NCBI GenBank assembly: GCA_039192165.1
Contig: JBCCXD010000006.1
Coordinates: 186,001 to 250,000, forward strand
Length of the DNA stretch: 64,000 nucleotides
Direction: 5' to 3'
Origin: Dinoroseobacter sp039192165
GTDB lineage: Bacteria; Pseudomonadota; Alphaproteobacteria; Rhodobacterales; Rhodobacteraceae
Below are positions 7,841-16,638 of this stretch, piece after piece. Position numbers and translations under genes: made by a program. How positions within the stretch are numbered: position 1 is the stretch's first letter; each line of letters starts with the position of its first letter. The notes under the pieces were generated by a model. The model had not been told where the DNA came from. It did not search any database and saw only the letters and a program-made list of their open reading frames with translations.

Positions 7841-9598
7841 TCATAGCCCGCGCTTTAAAGGGAAACGCTCCAAACTGGTAAGTCCGGGCGATAGGATCCC
7901 CCTTGCAAGGCGCACCTGTAGCGGTTTGTGTATTTGCCCATTTTCATCCATGCGTTCGACTAGTTCAGCATAAGCATCCGGATCGCAGAGCGCGTCGAGT
8001 TCTTCACTCACCTGCTTATATGGAACGTCGCCTCCCTTAGCGGCCTTGATAACCTCAGTGCGCAAAGCCCATCCGTCTGGGCCAGCGTGTTTCGAAACCG
8101 CACGCAAAATACGCTTACGAATACCCTCGTATTTTCCATCAACAAGATGTTCCTCAGCGTCAGGCGCGAACTTCTCGATGCAACACACGACTAGTCGCAA
8201 CGCGTATTGAATGTCTTCAAGATCAACTTTCACCTCTTCGAGCATATCCGCCAGAGCCGCCTTGCCGACCGAAACGATGCCCGCAACGCGTAAAGCGTTC
8301 TCCAAAGCCCTCGACCATAGCGGGGCTGCAGCGGTTTGCTTGGCGACCTCTGCGTCCATTAACCGACGTTGGAGTGAATAGTATTCTCGGGCCTCGTCGG
8401 TCATTTGGATTAACCGAAAGCGGCGGCCGCGCACCAAGTGAAAACGCGGGTCACTTAAGCCGTTGCTTTCCGGCATCTGGTACTCTCCGAGGCTGCGGAG
8501 CGCGTCCCGTATAGCAGTGTCATCGACCTCCTCGGGCAATCCAGCCAGAGGCGGTAGGTCGTCCATCTTTAGGATAAGCATGCGCCCAAGAAAGCCGCTG
8601 GTCGCAGCGCCTGCATCAAGACCATCGAGTAGTTCGCTATTTGTCGATGTAAACAGGCCGGTCAAAAAGGGAGCGAGAACAGCGGGCTTATTGTCTCGCG
8701 CATTTGCATACTGCCGTTCGGGCAACTCGCTGGTCGCTGAAGTGAATGCCTGCATAAGCAGCGTGAGCATCTTGTAGTCGTGACTACCCCGCTTATCGAG
8801 AGCCTGCAGAAAACGGCCGAACTCGTCGACCATCATCGCCACAGTCGAGTGCCGGAGCAGTAACGCGTGGAGACCAGCGTCGGAGGCCGCTTCTCTAACG
8901 GCATGAAACGGGCTCTCCTCTCGCGCTCGGAGCACCTCAGCCCGCGCCTCGTCTTTTCCTGCACCCGTGGGCGCCATGCAATTCACCAGCACGTTGAGCG
9001 GCGTTACGTGACGAGGCGACTTAACGAGGAACTTGTGCCGTGATGCGGCAGAGATGGCCACAAGACCACCTGCCAGACCAAAAAAACGAGTTTCGCGGTT
9101 CGATGTTTTCTCGGCGTGGTCAATGATGAGCCCGAGCAAACCAGGCGCTCTGGTAAGATCTACCACATCTGCTTCGACTTCTATGACCTCGAAATCGGGT
9201 TCTGGTGCTTCCAGGTGCCGCCAACGTGCCGCTCGGGCCGTGGCTTCAGCCATTTTCTTCCAAGGCTTTATATCGAACCCACCTTCCTTAGCGTGATGCA
9301 GTAAACTGAAGAAGGATACCTCTCGATTTGGCTTGAGGCTGTTCCAATCTTTCTCGTTCTGAACAGGGTCGTACTTGGGTCTCTGAATGCCAAACTTATC
9401 GTCCGAGGTCTGGCTCCACTGGTCCCAAAGGACCTCTACTGACCAGCACACGTTGTCGTCCAAATGGCGACAGGCCATAGAAATCATTAGCCATAGATCG
9501 CGCTCGCGAACAAACTTAAACGGAAGAGAAGCGAGCATTGCGCTGCAACACGCCTTTTGGTCCTCATCGGACAGTTCGAAAAACCAGTGGCTAGCCAC
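7841..9598 (-). CDS. Primase/helicase C-terminal part (PriCT-like plus DUF3987-type ATPase), frameshifted from its N-terminus
   Basis: A 585-residue reading frame with a PriCT-2-like N-terminal segment ('FFELSDEDQKAC...LWDQWSQTSDDKF'), then a DUF3987-type ATPase region with Walker A 'APTGAGKDEAR' (about residue 214) and Walker-B-like 'VAMMVDEFG'. Such proteins unwind or prime DNA in phages and integrated elements. The GTG at 9598 is the first start codon, but the frame stays open to 9787 and encodes plausible sequence (RAFTVPEEALKRIKRD) that continues the upstream primase frame. So this is most likely the C-terminal two thirds of one gene broken by a -1 shift at the T5 run (9749-9753). It may still be expressed by slippage or internal start. 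Confidence 0.7.
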   Translation of the reverse strand: MASHWFFELSDEDQKACCSAMLASLPFKFVRERDLWLMISMACRHLDDNVCWSVEVLWDQWSQTSDDKFGIQRPKYDPVQNEKDWNSLKPNREVSFFSLLHHAKEGGFDIKPWKKMAEATARAARWRHLEAPEPDFEVIEVEADVVDLTRAPGLLGLIIDHAEKTSNRETRFFGLAGGLVAISAASRHKFLVKSPRHVTPLNVLVNCMAPTGAGKDEARAEVLRAREESPFHAVREAASDAGLHALLLRHSTVAMMVDEFGRFLQALDKRGSHDYKMLTLLMQAFTSATSELPERQYANARDNKPAVLAPFLTGLFTSTNSELLDGLDAGAATSGFLGRMLILKMDDLPPLAGLPEEVDDTAIRDALRSLGEYQMPESNGLSDPRFHLVRGRRFRLIQMTDEAREYYSLQRRLMDAEVAKQTAAAPLWSRALENALRVAGIVSVGKAALADMLEEVKVDLEDIQYALRLVVCCIEKFAPDAEEHLVDGKYEGIRKRILRAVSKHAGPDGWALRTEVIKAAKGGDVPYKQVSEELDALCDPDAYAELVERMDENGQIHKPLQVRLARGILSPGLTSLERFPLKRGL

Positions 9599-9705
9599 CT
9601 TCTTTGCCGTCTTGCGAACGCGCTCAGCATCAACCTCTATTTTCCGAGCGATGTTGCGGTGCTTGAGTAGCCGCTCGACTAGTCCGTCGTCGCGCTTGAT
9701 GCGCT

Positions 9706-10134
9706 TTAAAGCCTCCTCCGGGACGGTGAAAGCGCGGTTGCCGTCTGCAAAAATCCAACATTGTTGGCCTCGGCACTGCTCTGCTCTTCATCGCCCTCTG
9801 CGCGAGGCATCACGAGGCGAACACCAATGCCTGAGGGAGTGACGCCAAAGCAGTCAACATCACCCAGTAGTTCGCTAGCCCATTGATGGAGACACCCCTC
9901 ATTGTCGAGGCAATTATCTATGTCGATGCCGACGTACTTGCTTCCGGGCCGAGGCAAGTAACCCAACGCGACTGAGCCACCATTAAGGTTGGCTTTGGCA
10001 ACTTCCAGAGGGTGACGGAAAGCCTTTTCTGGAGCGACGGGGCATGCTCCTGTCTCAAGATCCATCGGCTCTTTTTTGGGCTTGCGACCTTTCTGCGGGG
10101 TGATCTTAAAGAGGCCGAAATTATTGTCATTCAT
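9706..10134 (-). CDS. Primase N-terminal part (PrimPol-like), truncated by frameshift
   Basis: The first 142 residues of a primase-like protein. 'VALGYLPRPGSKYVGIDIDN' and 'FGVTPSGIGVRLVMPRA' match the metal-binding Asp pair and the 'TPSGxGxR' strand of PrimPol/primase N-terminal domains. I chose the ATG at 10134, which follows AGAGG by 8 bases, over the upstream start at 10152. After 'ANNVGF' the frame turns into unrelated 'LQTATALSPSRRRL' and stops, while the neighbouring frame continues the fold. One missing T in the run at 9749-9753 would restore a single gene of about 760 residues (10134 to 7841). Confidence 0.6.
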   Translation of the reverse strand: MNDNNFGLFKITPQKGRKPKKEPMDLETGACPVAPEKAFRHPLEVAKANLNGGSVALGYLPRPGSKYVGIDIDNCLDNEGCLHQWASELLGDVDCFGVTPSGIGVRLVMPRAEGDEEQSSAEANNVGFLQTATALSPSRRRL

Positions 10135-10213
10135 CGCAGCACCTCTTGCCAAATGGCGACCTGAGCCTCGCGCCGATAGCGCGCGGATGGCAGTAGTGTT
10201 CGGTTAAGGAACA

Positions 10214-10417
10214 TTACGCGCTCGCCTCGAATTGTGCGTCGAGCCACGCTTCAAGATCTTCGGGCTTTGTGACCGGCGTCCGACCGATATGACCAATGGG
10301 CCAAGACTTGCCGCGCGACCGGGCGAACCGGATTTGCTGGACGTTCTTTAACAGGTCCGGTCGCATTTCGACGATCTGCTTGTCGGTGAGAAGTTGGTTC
10401 AATTTGGTGACTGTCAT
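10214..10417 (-). CDS. Small HTH protein, excisionase/AlpA-like
   Basis: A 67-residue protein with a short winged-HTH pattern typical of phage excisionases or AlpA regulators ('LLTDKQIVEMRPDLLKN...GKSWPIGHIGRTPVTKPEDLEAWLDAQ'). The start at ATG 10417 has a strong GGAGGTC site; an upstream in-frame start at 10444 lacks one. It is the first gene of the minus-strand element operon, so it may control replication or excision of the element. Sequence this short gives only moderate certainty. Confidence 0.6.
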   Translation of the reverse strand: MTVTKLNQLLTDKQIVEMRPDLLKNVQQIRFARSRGKSWPIGHIGRTPVTKPEDLEAWLDAQFEASA

Positions 10418-10807
10418 GCTGACCTCCTTTCGATGAGGTCGCATAACTGCACGGGGGTAAAATTCAGTCCAGAAAAAAGCAGTCGATTTGCAGTGTGTTC
10501 TACAGTCTAGAACTAAACCACTGATTTATAAAAAAGAATTTTTTAGTCCGCCCAGTCCATCATGGGAGCTACTGACAGGCGCGCGGATCGTCGGAGAGTT
10601 GGGGTTTCGACCATACCGTTCGCGTACTGAAAAAGGAGCCGGAAGTCACGCCCGCAAAGCTGCATGCTTGCCGGTGGGTTCCCGCAAAAAAGCCATCAGT
10701 GCAAACCGCGCGCCACTTCTGCGTAGAGCCACTGTCCTGCGGAGCAGAGCGAAACAGAAGCGCGCTGCGCTTTATAGGAGTATCCGGGATGCCGTTAACG
10801 CTGGCTT
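10418..10807. other. Intergenic gap without recognisable gene
   Basis: About 390 bases between the element operon and the BLUF gene. It contains an A/T-rich inverted run (A6 GAA T6 near 10530) and nothing that looks like a gene, tRNA or integrase fragment. The right boundary of the mobile element probably lies here, but I found no convincing direct repeat with the left side. Confidence 0.4.
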
Positions 10808-11347
10808 TTGGATAAGATCCGAAGCATCGGTTTATCTTTTTTAGTAGCGGTTCCAAACCGGAGACTGCATGTTGCACCCTGCAGGCCAGTCGTTGAACGC
10901 ATTCGGTGTCGCAAGGAGAGTGTTATCTCAGACAGCTATCAGCTCATCTACTCATCGCGCCCGTTTGGCTATGACCAGGCGACGCTTGACGGCATTCTGC
11001 TGGATGCCCGAAGGTGCAACACGCGGGATCAGATCACCGGAGCACTTGTTTGTCGACAAGATGTTTACGTTCAGATGCTGGAAGGAAACCGAGAAAAAGT
11101 CAGCGCATCCTATGACCGCATCAGACGCGATGACCGGCATCTTGAAGTAAAGCTGCGATTTTTTGGGGATGCTTCAGAACGGCTTTTTGGAAAATGGGCC
11201 ATGCTCCACGACCCCGCAAAATCTTGGCTCTGGTCGCGGGCCGAAATCAGCGGAGGCATACTGGATCGCGCCGGCGTGTCAGATTTCAAACGACTTTTTC
11301 AGGTGCTTGCCAACAACGTGAACTCCGACGGCAGCCCGAGTTACTGA
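10808..11347 (+). CDS. BLUF-domain blue-light sensor
   Basis: A BLUF (FAD-binding blue-light) domain protein: 'YQLIYSSRPFG' with the key Tyr, 'CNTRDQITGALVCRQDVYVQMLEGNREKV' (Asn, Gln-type flavin contacts) and 'FFGDASERLFGKWAM'. Standalone, about 140 residues of domain, so it probably signals by protein contact. The only canonical start is the TTG at 10808, which has no ribosome site and adds 39 unconserved residues. A good AAGGAG (10913-10918) stands 6 bases before an ATC codon at 10925, exactly where the domain begins, so translation may start there from a rare ATC. Confidence 0.8.
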   Translation: MDKIRSIGLSFLVAVPNRRLHVAPCRPVVERIRCRKESVISDSYQLIYSSRPFGYDQATLDGILLDARRCNTRDQITGALVCRQDVYVQMLEGNREKVSASYDRIRRDDRHLEVKLRFFGDASERLFGKWAMLHDPAKSWLWSRAEISGGILDRAGVSDFKRLFQVLANNVNSDGSPSY

Positions 11348-11454
11348 AGCCTCGTTCGTGTTAACTAGCTAAAGACGGCTTCGACAGAGTCTATGTGGCT
11401 GTCTGATCTTGAAAATGCGTGGCGCGCACGCCGCCAAACACGCGCGCCTGATAC

Positions 11455-12369
11455 TTATCCCGCGAGATATGTCCGAAACCAGGCCACCATACGCTCTTCG
11501 GCGAGACGGGCCGCCGCTTCGTCGTAGCGCGGCGTTGTGTCGTTGTGAAAACCGTGGTTGACGCCAGGATAGATGTGAACCTCGTAGCGTTTGTCATTGA
11601 TCTCCAACGCCTTCTGGAACGGTGGAAACATCGCATTTATGCGTTGGTCAAGCGCCGCAAGTTGAATCATCAACGGCGCCTCGATGCCTGGAACTTGTTC
11701 TGCGTCAGGGAAGGAGCCGTAGAACGGAACACCCGCTGCCATCTCAGGATAGGCGGCAGCCAACCGGCTGACGACACCGCCGCCGTAGCAGAACCCGGTC
11801 GCACCGACCTTGCCGTTGGTTCCTTCAAGGGCCTGTAAATACTCAAAACCCGCAAAGAAATCGTTGAGCAGTTCGCCCTGATCAAGTGTGCGCTGCATTG
11901 TGCGGCCTTCGTCATCGGTACCTGGATAGCCACCAAGCGAAGACAAGCCATCAGGTCCCATAGCAATAAATCCCGCCTTGGCCAGTCTGCGAACAACATC
12001 GCGAATATAAGGGTTTAACCCTCGATTCTCATGTACCACAAGAACTGCTGCAGGCGGCCTGTCGGGATTGATTTCGGTTGGGCGGACCAGATATGCGGTA
12101 ATGTCACCGGTGCCGTTCGGGCTGGCATAAACGATGTCCTCTCCCACAATATCAGGATCGTCCTCGGCAACCTGTTGTGCCAGCGCATAGTTCGGCGATA
12201 GCATACTCAGGATCGCAGCAGCAGTCAGACCGCCAACAGCCCACTTGCCGGCGCGATCAAGGAACTCTCTCTTTGAGATCTTTCCGTGTGCGTAGTAGTC
12301 GTAGAGATCAAGCAGGTCTTGATCAAAATCGGCAGCCGTTAAGCGGTGGACAGGTGTTTGATCATTCAT
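11455..12369 (-). CDS. Dienelactone hydrolase family protein (exported)
   Basis: A 304-residue alpha/beta hydrolase of the dienelactone hydrolase family. The first 60 residues include a twin-arginine-like leader region ('SKREFLDRAGKWAVGGLTAAAILSML'), so export to the periplasm is likely. The nucleophile is Cys in 'GATGFCYGGG', with the catalytic Asp in 'LAALDQRI' and His in 'GVNHGFHND'. The start at 12369 follows GGGAG by 7 bases; the longer reading frame upstream looks non-coding. Convergent with the BLUF gene. Such enzymes open dienelactones but many have other ester substrates. Confidence 0.85.
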   Translation of the reverse strand: MNDQTPVHRLTAADFDQDLLDLYDYYAHGKISKREFLDRAGKWAVGGLTAAAILSMLSPNYALAQQVAEDDPDIVGEDIVYASPNGTGDITAYLVRPTEINPDRPPAAVLVVHENRGLNPYIRDVVRRLAKAGFIAMGPDGLSSLGGYPGTDDEGRTMQRTLDQGELLNDFFAGFEYLQALEGTNGKVGATGFCYGGGVVSRLAAAYPEMAAGVPFYGSFPDAEQVPGIEAPLMIQLAALDQRINAMFPPFQKALEINDKRYEVHIYPGVNHGFHNDTTPRYDEAAARLAEERMVAWFRTYLAG

Positions 12370-12771
12370 TTTCTTTCTCCCGAGTTGAATACAAAAAGAA
12401 GAGTTTCGAGCTTGCCGACCGGATTTTTGCAGCACTGAGCCAGGCTTTTCGGTCGTTCGACAGCGCCTATTAAGCGCCAGACTACCCACTGAAACGGAGT
12501 CTCGTCAAAGCCCCAGCATTGGCCCTCACAAGGCGCGGATTTGTTGCTGGATTGGTCTGACAACAGTAATCACTGTCTCCTTTCGCGTGGGTTGGTCTTA
12601 GGCACAGGCTTGGCTTGTACAGTTTCGGTTTGACAGGTCGCACATAGGACGGGCGTCGATCTATCTTGGGTTTGCGCCACAGTATGTTGTTAATGCTTCG
12701 TTGCAGCGCCCGCCCCTGTCGGTCCAACACGCCTCTTCTGATTTCCAATGACTGGGACTTTCCCCAACCGC
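12370..12771. other. Intergenic gap without recognisable gene
   Basis: About 400 bases between the dienelactone hydrolase start and the end of the membrane-anchored hypothetical gene. Open frames here have no start signals or recognisable domains. It must hold the promoter of the hydrolase gene, but I cannot place -35/-10 boxes with confidence. Confidence 0.35.
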
Positions 12772-13428
12772 CTATTCCCAACGCCGTGCGAAACCTGAGT
12801 ACACAGACGGCGTTTCAGATGACCCAAGGTCAGACCTTGTTGAGACGGATTTTAAAGGCCGCTCTTCGATCGCGACAATCGAGGGATGTCCGACCCATCC
12901 CGCGTCCGTCCGCAAAGCAAATTCTCCTGAGTGGCTTCTGAAAGCGTTGAACTGGCAATGCAGGGACAGATCCGGTGCCACGATGTTGATCTGGTTGTGC
13001 TCGAATTTCTGCGGCAACTCTTGCGAGGTCTCAACAAACACTGTGTTACAAAGAGATCTGAGACTTATATCGAGTGTCGCGCCCGTTGGAAACTCCGCCT
13101 GTAAGGCCTCCGGCTCAAGGCTCGTCGGCGCCATGCCCGAGCTTGTCGCACCCAATTTGAGGCTCCAAGGCCGCGCGTAATAGCCTTCGTAGCAGACAAT
13201 TTCTGATTTGACCGTTTCGCTGGCGTCGCTGCCCTCGAGCTCGGCAGCCACGGTTACAATACGAGCGACGCCTTCTTCCCAGACCTGGTCGTTCCTGGCA
13301 TCCATCCGGTGCACATTCCATTGGTGCTTTGCGGGGTGAAAGACGAAATGCATAAATGCGCCGAATGCGACGACCGAGACCGACACGCCCACCAGAATGC
13401 CGAGTGCCCAAAGAAGAACTCTGACCAT
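12772..13428 (-). CDS. Hypothetical membrane-anchored protein
   Basis: A 218-residue protein with one N-terminal membrane segment (residues 4-30, 'LLWALGILVGVSVSVVAFGAFMHF') followed by a soluble, probably periplasmic, domain containing three spaced cysteines (in 'IVCYEGYYARPW', 'LRSLCNTVF' and 'LSLHCQFNAF'). I do not recognise a family. It stands alone between the hydrolase and cueR-copA units. The 196-base gap to its left up to cueR shows no other gene. Confidence 0.5.
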   Translation of the reverse strand: MVRVLLWALGILVGVSVSVVAFGAFMHFVFHPAKHQWNVHRMDARNDQVWEEGVARIVTVAAELEGSDASETVKSEIVCYEGYYARPWSLKLGATSSGMAPTSLEPEALQAEFPTGATLDISLRSLCNTVFVETSQELPQKFEHNQINIVAPDLSLHCQFNAFRSHSGEFALRTDAGWVGHPSIVAIEERPLKSVSTRSDLGSSETPSVYSGFARRWE

Positions 13429-13624
13429 CGTGCAAAGGTAGGAAGTCTGCGGCTGTCACTCAAGGCGAGAGGCTAAATCTCAGTCTTCACATGCCTGTAG
13501 CACAACCCGTCTATCTGCCCTTTACCACCATTGCGCCGCCGCCCGCGACGGGAACTCCGTTACGCGCCAAAGTGTCTGAAGCGTTTTCGTCCAGTGGTAA
13601 CCGCGCCAAAAGGAGTGCGAAGCG

Positions 13625-14014
13625 CTACTTCTCGCTCGATAGATCCGCAAGGATGGGGCAATCTGGCCGCGCGTCTCCATGACAGGCCTGTACCAGGTCC
13701 GAGAGTGTCGCATGCATGGACTGAAGCTGCGAGATTTTCGCGTCTATCTCGGCCAGATGTTGCTGCGCGAGCGCTTTGACCTGCGCGCTTTCGCGGCTGC
13801 CATCTTCGTACAGCGCCAAGAGCGTGCGGCAGTCTTCAATGGAGAACCCCAGCGCCCGGGCGCGCCCCAGAAAAGCGAGCTTGTGCAAGTCGCTTTCGTG
13901 AAATGCCCGATATCCGTTGGCGCTGCGACTGGGGCGGATCAGGCCGATTTCTTCGTAGTACCGAATGGTCTTGGACGGCATTCCCGCGCGCGCTGCAACT
14001 TCACCAATATTCAT
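13625..14014 (-). CDS. cueR: Cu(I)-responsive MerR-family regulator CueR/HmrR
   Basis: A 129-residue MerR-family regulator: N-terminal winged HTH ('MNIGEVAARAGMPSKTIRYYEEIGLI'), dimerisation helix, and the C-terminal metal loop 'CHGDARPDC', whose two Cys eight residues apart bind monovalent Cu/Ag/Au. It is known to activate copA by distorting a 19-bp-spacer promoter, and such a site is present upstream of copA. The gene lies 9 bases downstream of copA on the same strand, so it is probably co-transcribed and under autoregulation. Confidence 0.92.
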   Translation of the reverse strand: MNIGEVAARAGMPSKTIRYYEEIGLIRPSRSANGYRAFHESDLHKLAFLGRARALGFSIEDCRTLLALYEDGSRESAQVKALAQQHLAEIDAKISQLQSMHATLSDLVQACHGDARPDCPILADLSSEK

Positions 14015-14023
14015 CGTCCCCTC

Positions 14024-16534
14024 CTACTCAGCCGGCTGAACAGTCAGTTTTCCTGACTGCGTTTGAGGTCGTTCTTCGCTCAACGCGGGTGTGATCCGGC
14101 GTAAACGAAGTGCATTGGTCAAAACCGATACAGAAGACAGCGCCATAGCCGCCGCAGCGAACATAGGCGACAGGAGCAGGCCAAGCGCCGGGTAAAGCAC
14201 GCCCGCAGCCACCGGGATCAATGCAGTGTTGTATCCGAATGCCCAGGTTAGGTTTTGTCGGATGTTGGACATTGTTCGTTGCGAGACTTCCACCGCGTTG
14301 ACGACGCCGCGCAGATCTCCGGACATCAGAACCACATCAGCAGCTTCTATGGCGACATCTGTTCCTGAACCAATCGCGATGCCCACATCTGCATGCGCCA
14401 GCGCCGGGGCGTCATTGATCCCATCCCCCACAAAGGCCAGCTTTGAGCCGTACTTACGCAAAGCGTCGAGTGCTGCGACCTTCCCTTCAGGTAAAACCCC
14501 TGAGATGACCGTATCAATTCCGATTTCGTCGGCGACGGCTTCGGCAGTGACTTGGCTGTCGCCTGTGATCAGGGCGACACGCTTCCCGCGCGCCCGCAAA
14601 GCAGCGATTACAGCGCGACTGGACGGCTTAACCGGATCTGCAACCGCCAAAAGCCCGGCAAGTTGCCCATCAAGTGCTACGAAAAAAGCTGTCCGCCCGC
14701 GCGCCGCAAGCTCCTGCTGCTCCGCGGCCAGATCCCCGGTTGCTACGCCTTGCGCCGCCAAAAAGCGCCCGGTGCCAACACGCACATCCCGTCCCGAAAC
14801 ACGCGCCGAAACACCGCCACCAACTTCTGCCTTAAAATCCTCTGCCACAGGCAAGGCGATACCGTCTGCCCGCACGCCTTGCACGATGGCGCGCGCAATA
14901 GGATGCTCGGACAGCACTTCGGCGGCCGCTGCACCGGTCAGCACTTCAGTTCTTTCGAAACCCGGCGCCAGCCTGATGTCGGTCAAAACCGGCTTTCCTT
15001 CGGTGACGGTGCCTGTTTTGTCGAGCGCGACAATGCCAACCTCGCTTAAGCGTTGCAGTGCGTCCCCTTTTCGGAAAAGAACACCCAGTTCGGCGGCCCG
15101 CCCAGTGCCAACGAGTATCGAGGTGGGCGTCGCGAGCCCCATTGCACAGGGACAGGCAATGATCAGGACCGACACGCCTGCAACAAGCGCAAACGTCAGC
15201 GCAGGTGCAGGCCCGAAAACAAGCCACGCAATAACAGTCAGTGCGGCGCAGACCAGAACGGCAGGCACAAACCACATGGTCACGCGGTCGACGAGGCCTT
15301 GGATGGGCAGCTTTGCGCCCTGCGCGTCCTCCACCATACGGACAATCTGCGCGAGTACCGTATCCGCGCCCACCCGTGTCGCCTGGATCGTCAGGGCTGC
15401 GCTGCCATTCACAGTGCCGCCTGTCACCTCAGAGCCGGAGATCTTTGCAGCCGGCAGTGGCTCCCCGGTCAGCATGCTTTCGTCCACGTGACTTTCACCA
15501 CTAAGGACCAGGCCATCTACAGGCACGCGCGCACCTGGCCGAATGAGAACCGCATCTCCGACGCAGATTGCGTCGACTGGGACCTCAACGGGCGCTCCGT
15601 CCTGCATCAAAAGCGCCGTGGGTGTCTGCAGGTTCAGCAGTGCCTTGATCGCAGCGCCGGTCCGGCCTTTTGCCCTGGCTTCCAGCCATCGCCCAACGAG
15701 GATCAGAACGACAATCACAGCTGCCGCCTCAAAATAAACGGCGCGCACGTCGTCCGGCAAAAGATCCGGAGTGAAGGTCGCGACAACCGAGTAGCTCCAC
15801 GCAGCTCCTGTTCCCAAGGCAACGAGACTGTTCATGTCCGGCGCACGCCTGAAAAGCGCCGGAATGCCCTTGGCGAAGAACACCCGTCCCGGACCGACCA
15901 GAACCGCCGTTGTAAGCAAAAACTGGATCACCCAGGAAGTTTGAATTCCAATTGTCTGCGCAATCAAATGATGAAACGCCGGGATCAGGTGCCCCCCCAT
16001 CTCCAGAACGAACACAGGAACGGCAAGTGCTGCTGCCAATTTGGCGTTCTTACGCAAGTCATCGGCCTTAGCGTCTTTATCGGTCTTCCCCAGGGCCGTA
16101 GTTTGGTTCTCAGCCAGGACGGCGGAATACCCGGTTTTTGTGCTGGCCGCAGCGAGATCGGCTGGTGTTGTGGCGCCACGCGCATAGTCCACATGAGCGG
16201 TTTCCGTTGCGAGATTGACCGTTGCATTCAGAACGCCCGGCTCAGCCAACAACGCACGCTCGACCCGCCCCACACAGCCCGCACAATTCAGGCCCTCAAT
16301 CCGAAACGCCGCATGCGCGCGTTGCGCCGGATATCCCAGCGTGTCCAGCTCCGAGACCACATCCGCCAAACGTTCGGGCGAGGCGAGCCTGAGGTTTGCG
16401 GTTTCGGTGGCAAGGTTCACGGAAACGTCTTCCACCCCTGAAAGCGTGCTTAATCCGCGCTCGACACGCGCAACACAGGAGGCGCAGGACATTCCGCTGA
16501 GGCGGAGAGAAACATTCAAAGGGCTCTGCGACAT
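14024..16534 (-). CDS. copA: Cu(I)-exporting P1B-type ATPase
   Basis: An 836-residue copper-translocating P-type ATPase of the inner membrane. It has two N-terminal HMA metal domains (GMSCASC at 14-20 and GLNCAGC at 81-87), eight membrane segments, the CPC ion motif near residue 461, the phosphorylation motif DKTGT near 505, and the hinge 'GDGINDAPALAHADVGIAIG' with a C-terminal membrane pair. It exports Cu(I) at the cost of ATP. Upstream lies a classical CueR operator; cueR follows directly, forming a self-contained copper resistance unit. Confidence 0.95.
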   Translation of the reverse strand: MSQSPLNVSLRLSGMSCASCVARVERGLSTLSGVEDVSVNLATETANLRLASPERLADVVSELDTLGYPAQRAHAAFRIEGLNCAGCVGRVERALLAEPGVLNATVNLATETAHVDYARGATTPADLAAASTKTGYSAVLAENQTTALGKTDKDAKADDLRKNAKLAAALAVPVFVLEMGGHLIPAFHHLIAQTIGIQTSWVIQFLLTTAVLVGPGRVFFAKGIPALFRRAPDMNSLVALGTGAAWSYSVVATFTPDLLPDDVRAVYFEAAAVIVVLILVGRWLEARAKGRTGAAIKALLNLQTPTALLMQDGAPVEVPVDAICVGDAVLIRPGARVPVDGLVLSGESHVDESMLTGEPLPAAKISGSEVTGGTVNGSAALTIQATRVGADTVLAQIVRMVEDAQGAKLPIQGLVDRVTMWFVPAVLVCAALTVIAWLVFGPAPALTFALVAGVSVLIIACPCAMGLATPTSILVGTGRAAELGVLFRKGDALQRLSEVGIVALDKTGTVTEGKPVLTDIRLAPGFERTEVLTGAAAAEVLSEHPIARAIVQGVRADGIALPVAEDFKAEVGGGVSARVSGRDVRVGTGRFLAAQGVATGDLAAEQQELAARGRTAFFVALDGQLAGLLAVADPVKPSSRAVIAALRARGKRVALITGDSQVTAEAVADEIGIDTVISGVLPEGKVAALDALRKYGSKLAFVGDGINDAPALAHADVGIAIGSGTDVAIEAADVVLMSGDLRGVVNAVEVSQRTMSNIRQNLTWAFGYNTALIPVAAGVLYPALGLLLSPMFAAAAMALSSVSVLTNALRLRRITPALSEERPQTQSGKLTVQPAE

Positions 16535-16560
16535 GGGGAGGCTCGCGTTGCAACAACGTT

Positions 16561-16596
16561 CGTTACATAAGGCTTCCAGTTACTGGAAGGTCAAGC
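16561..16596 (-). promoter_or_regulatory. CueR-type promoter of copA
   Basis: Read on the minus strand: a -35 box TTGACC, a 19-base spacer holding the dyad CTTCCAGT-TACTGGAAG (plus-strand 16573-16590), then a -10-like TATGTA. The overlong 19-base spacer and the CTTCC/GGAAG dyad are the recognised features of MerR/CueR promoters. It lies about 30-60 bases upstream of the copA start. Confidence 0.85.
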
Positions 16597-16638
16597 TTCG
16601 CACGTTCCACTGCGTCACGATGCGCCAATTTGGCTGCT

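Noticed and set aside
10418..10807. tRNA or attachment site at the right edge of the mobile element
   Set aside because: No cloverleaf or CCA-end pattern and no direct repeat matching 6163-6443 was found.
10488..10844. 118-residue open frame on the plus strand before the BLUF gene
   Set aside because: No start signal, biased composition, overlaps an opposing frame of similar length; no domain.
12482..12781. 99-residue open frame on the minus strand
   Set aside because: No ribosome site, no recognisable domain, overlaps the hypothetical gene end and is Arg/Ser-rich noise.
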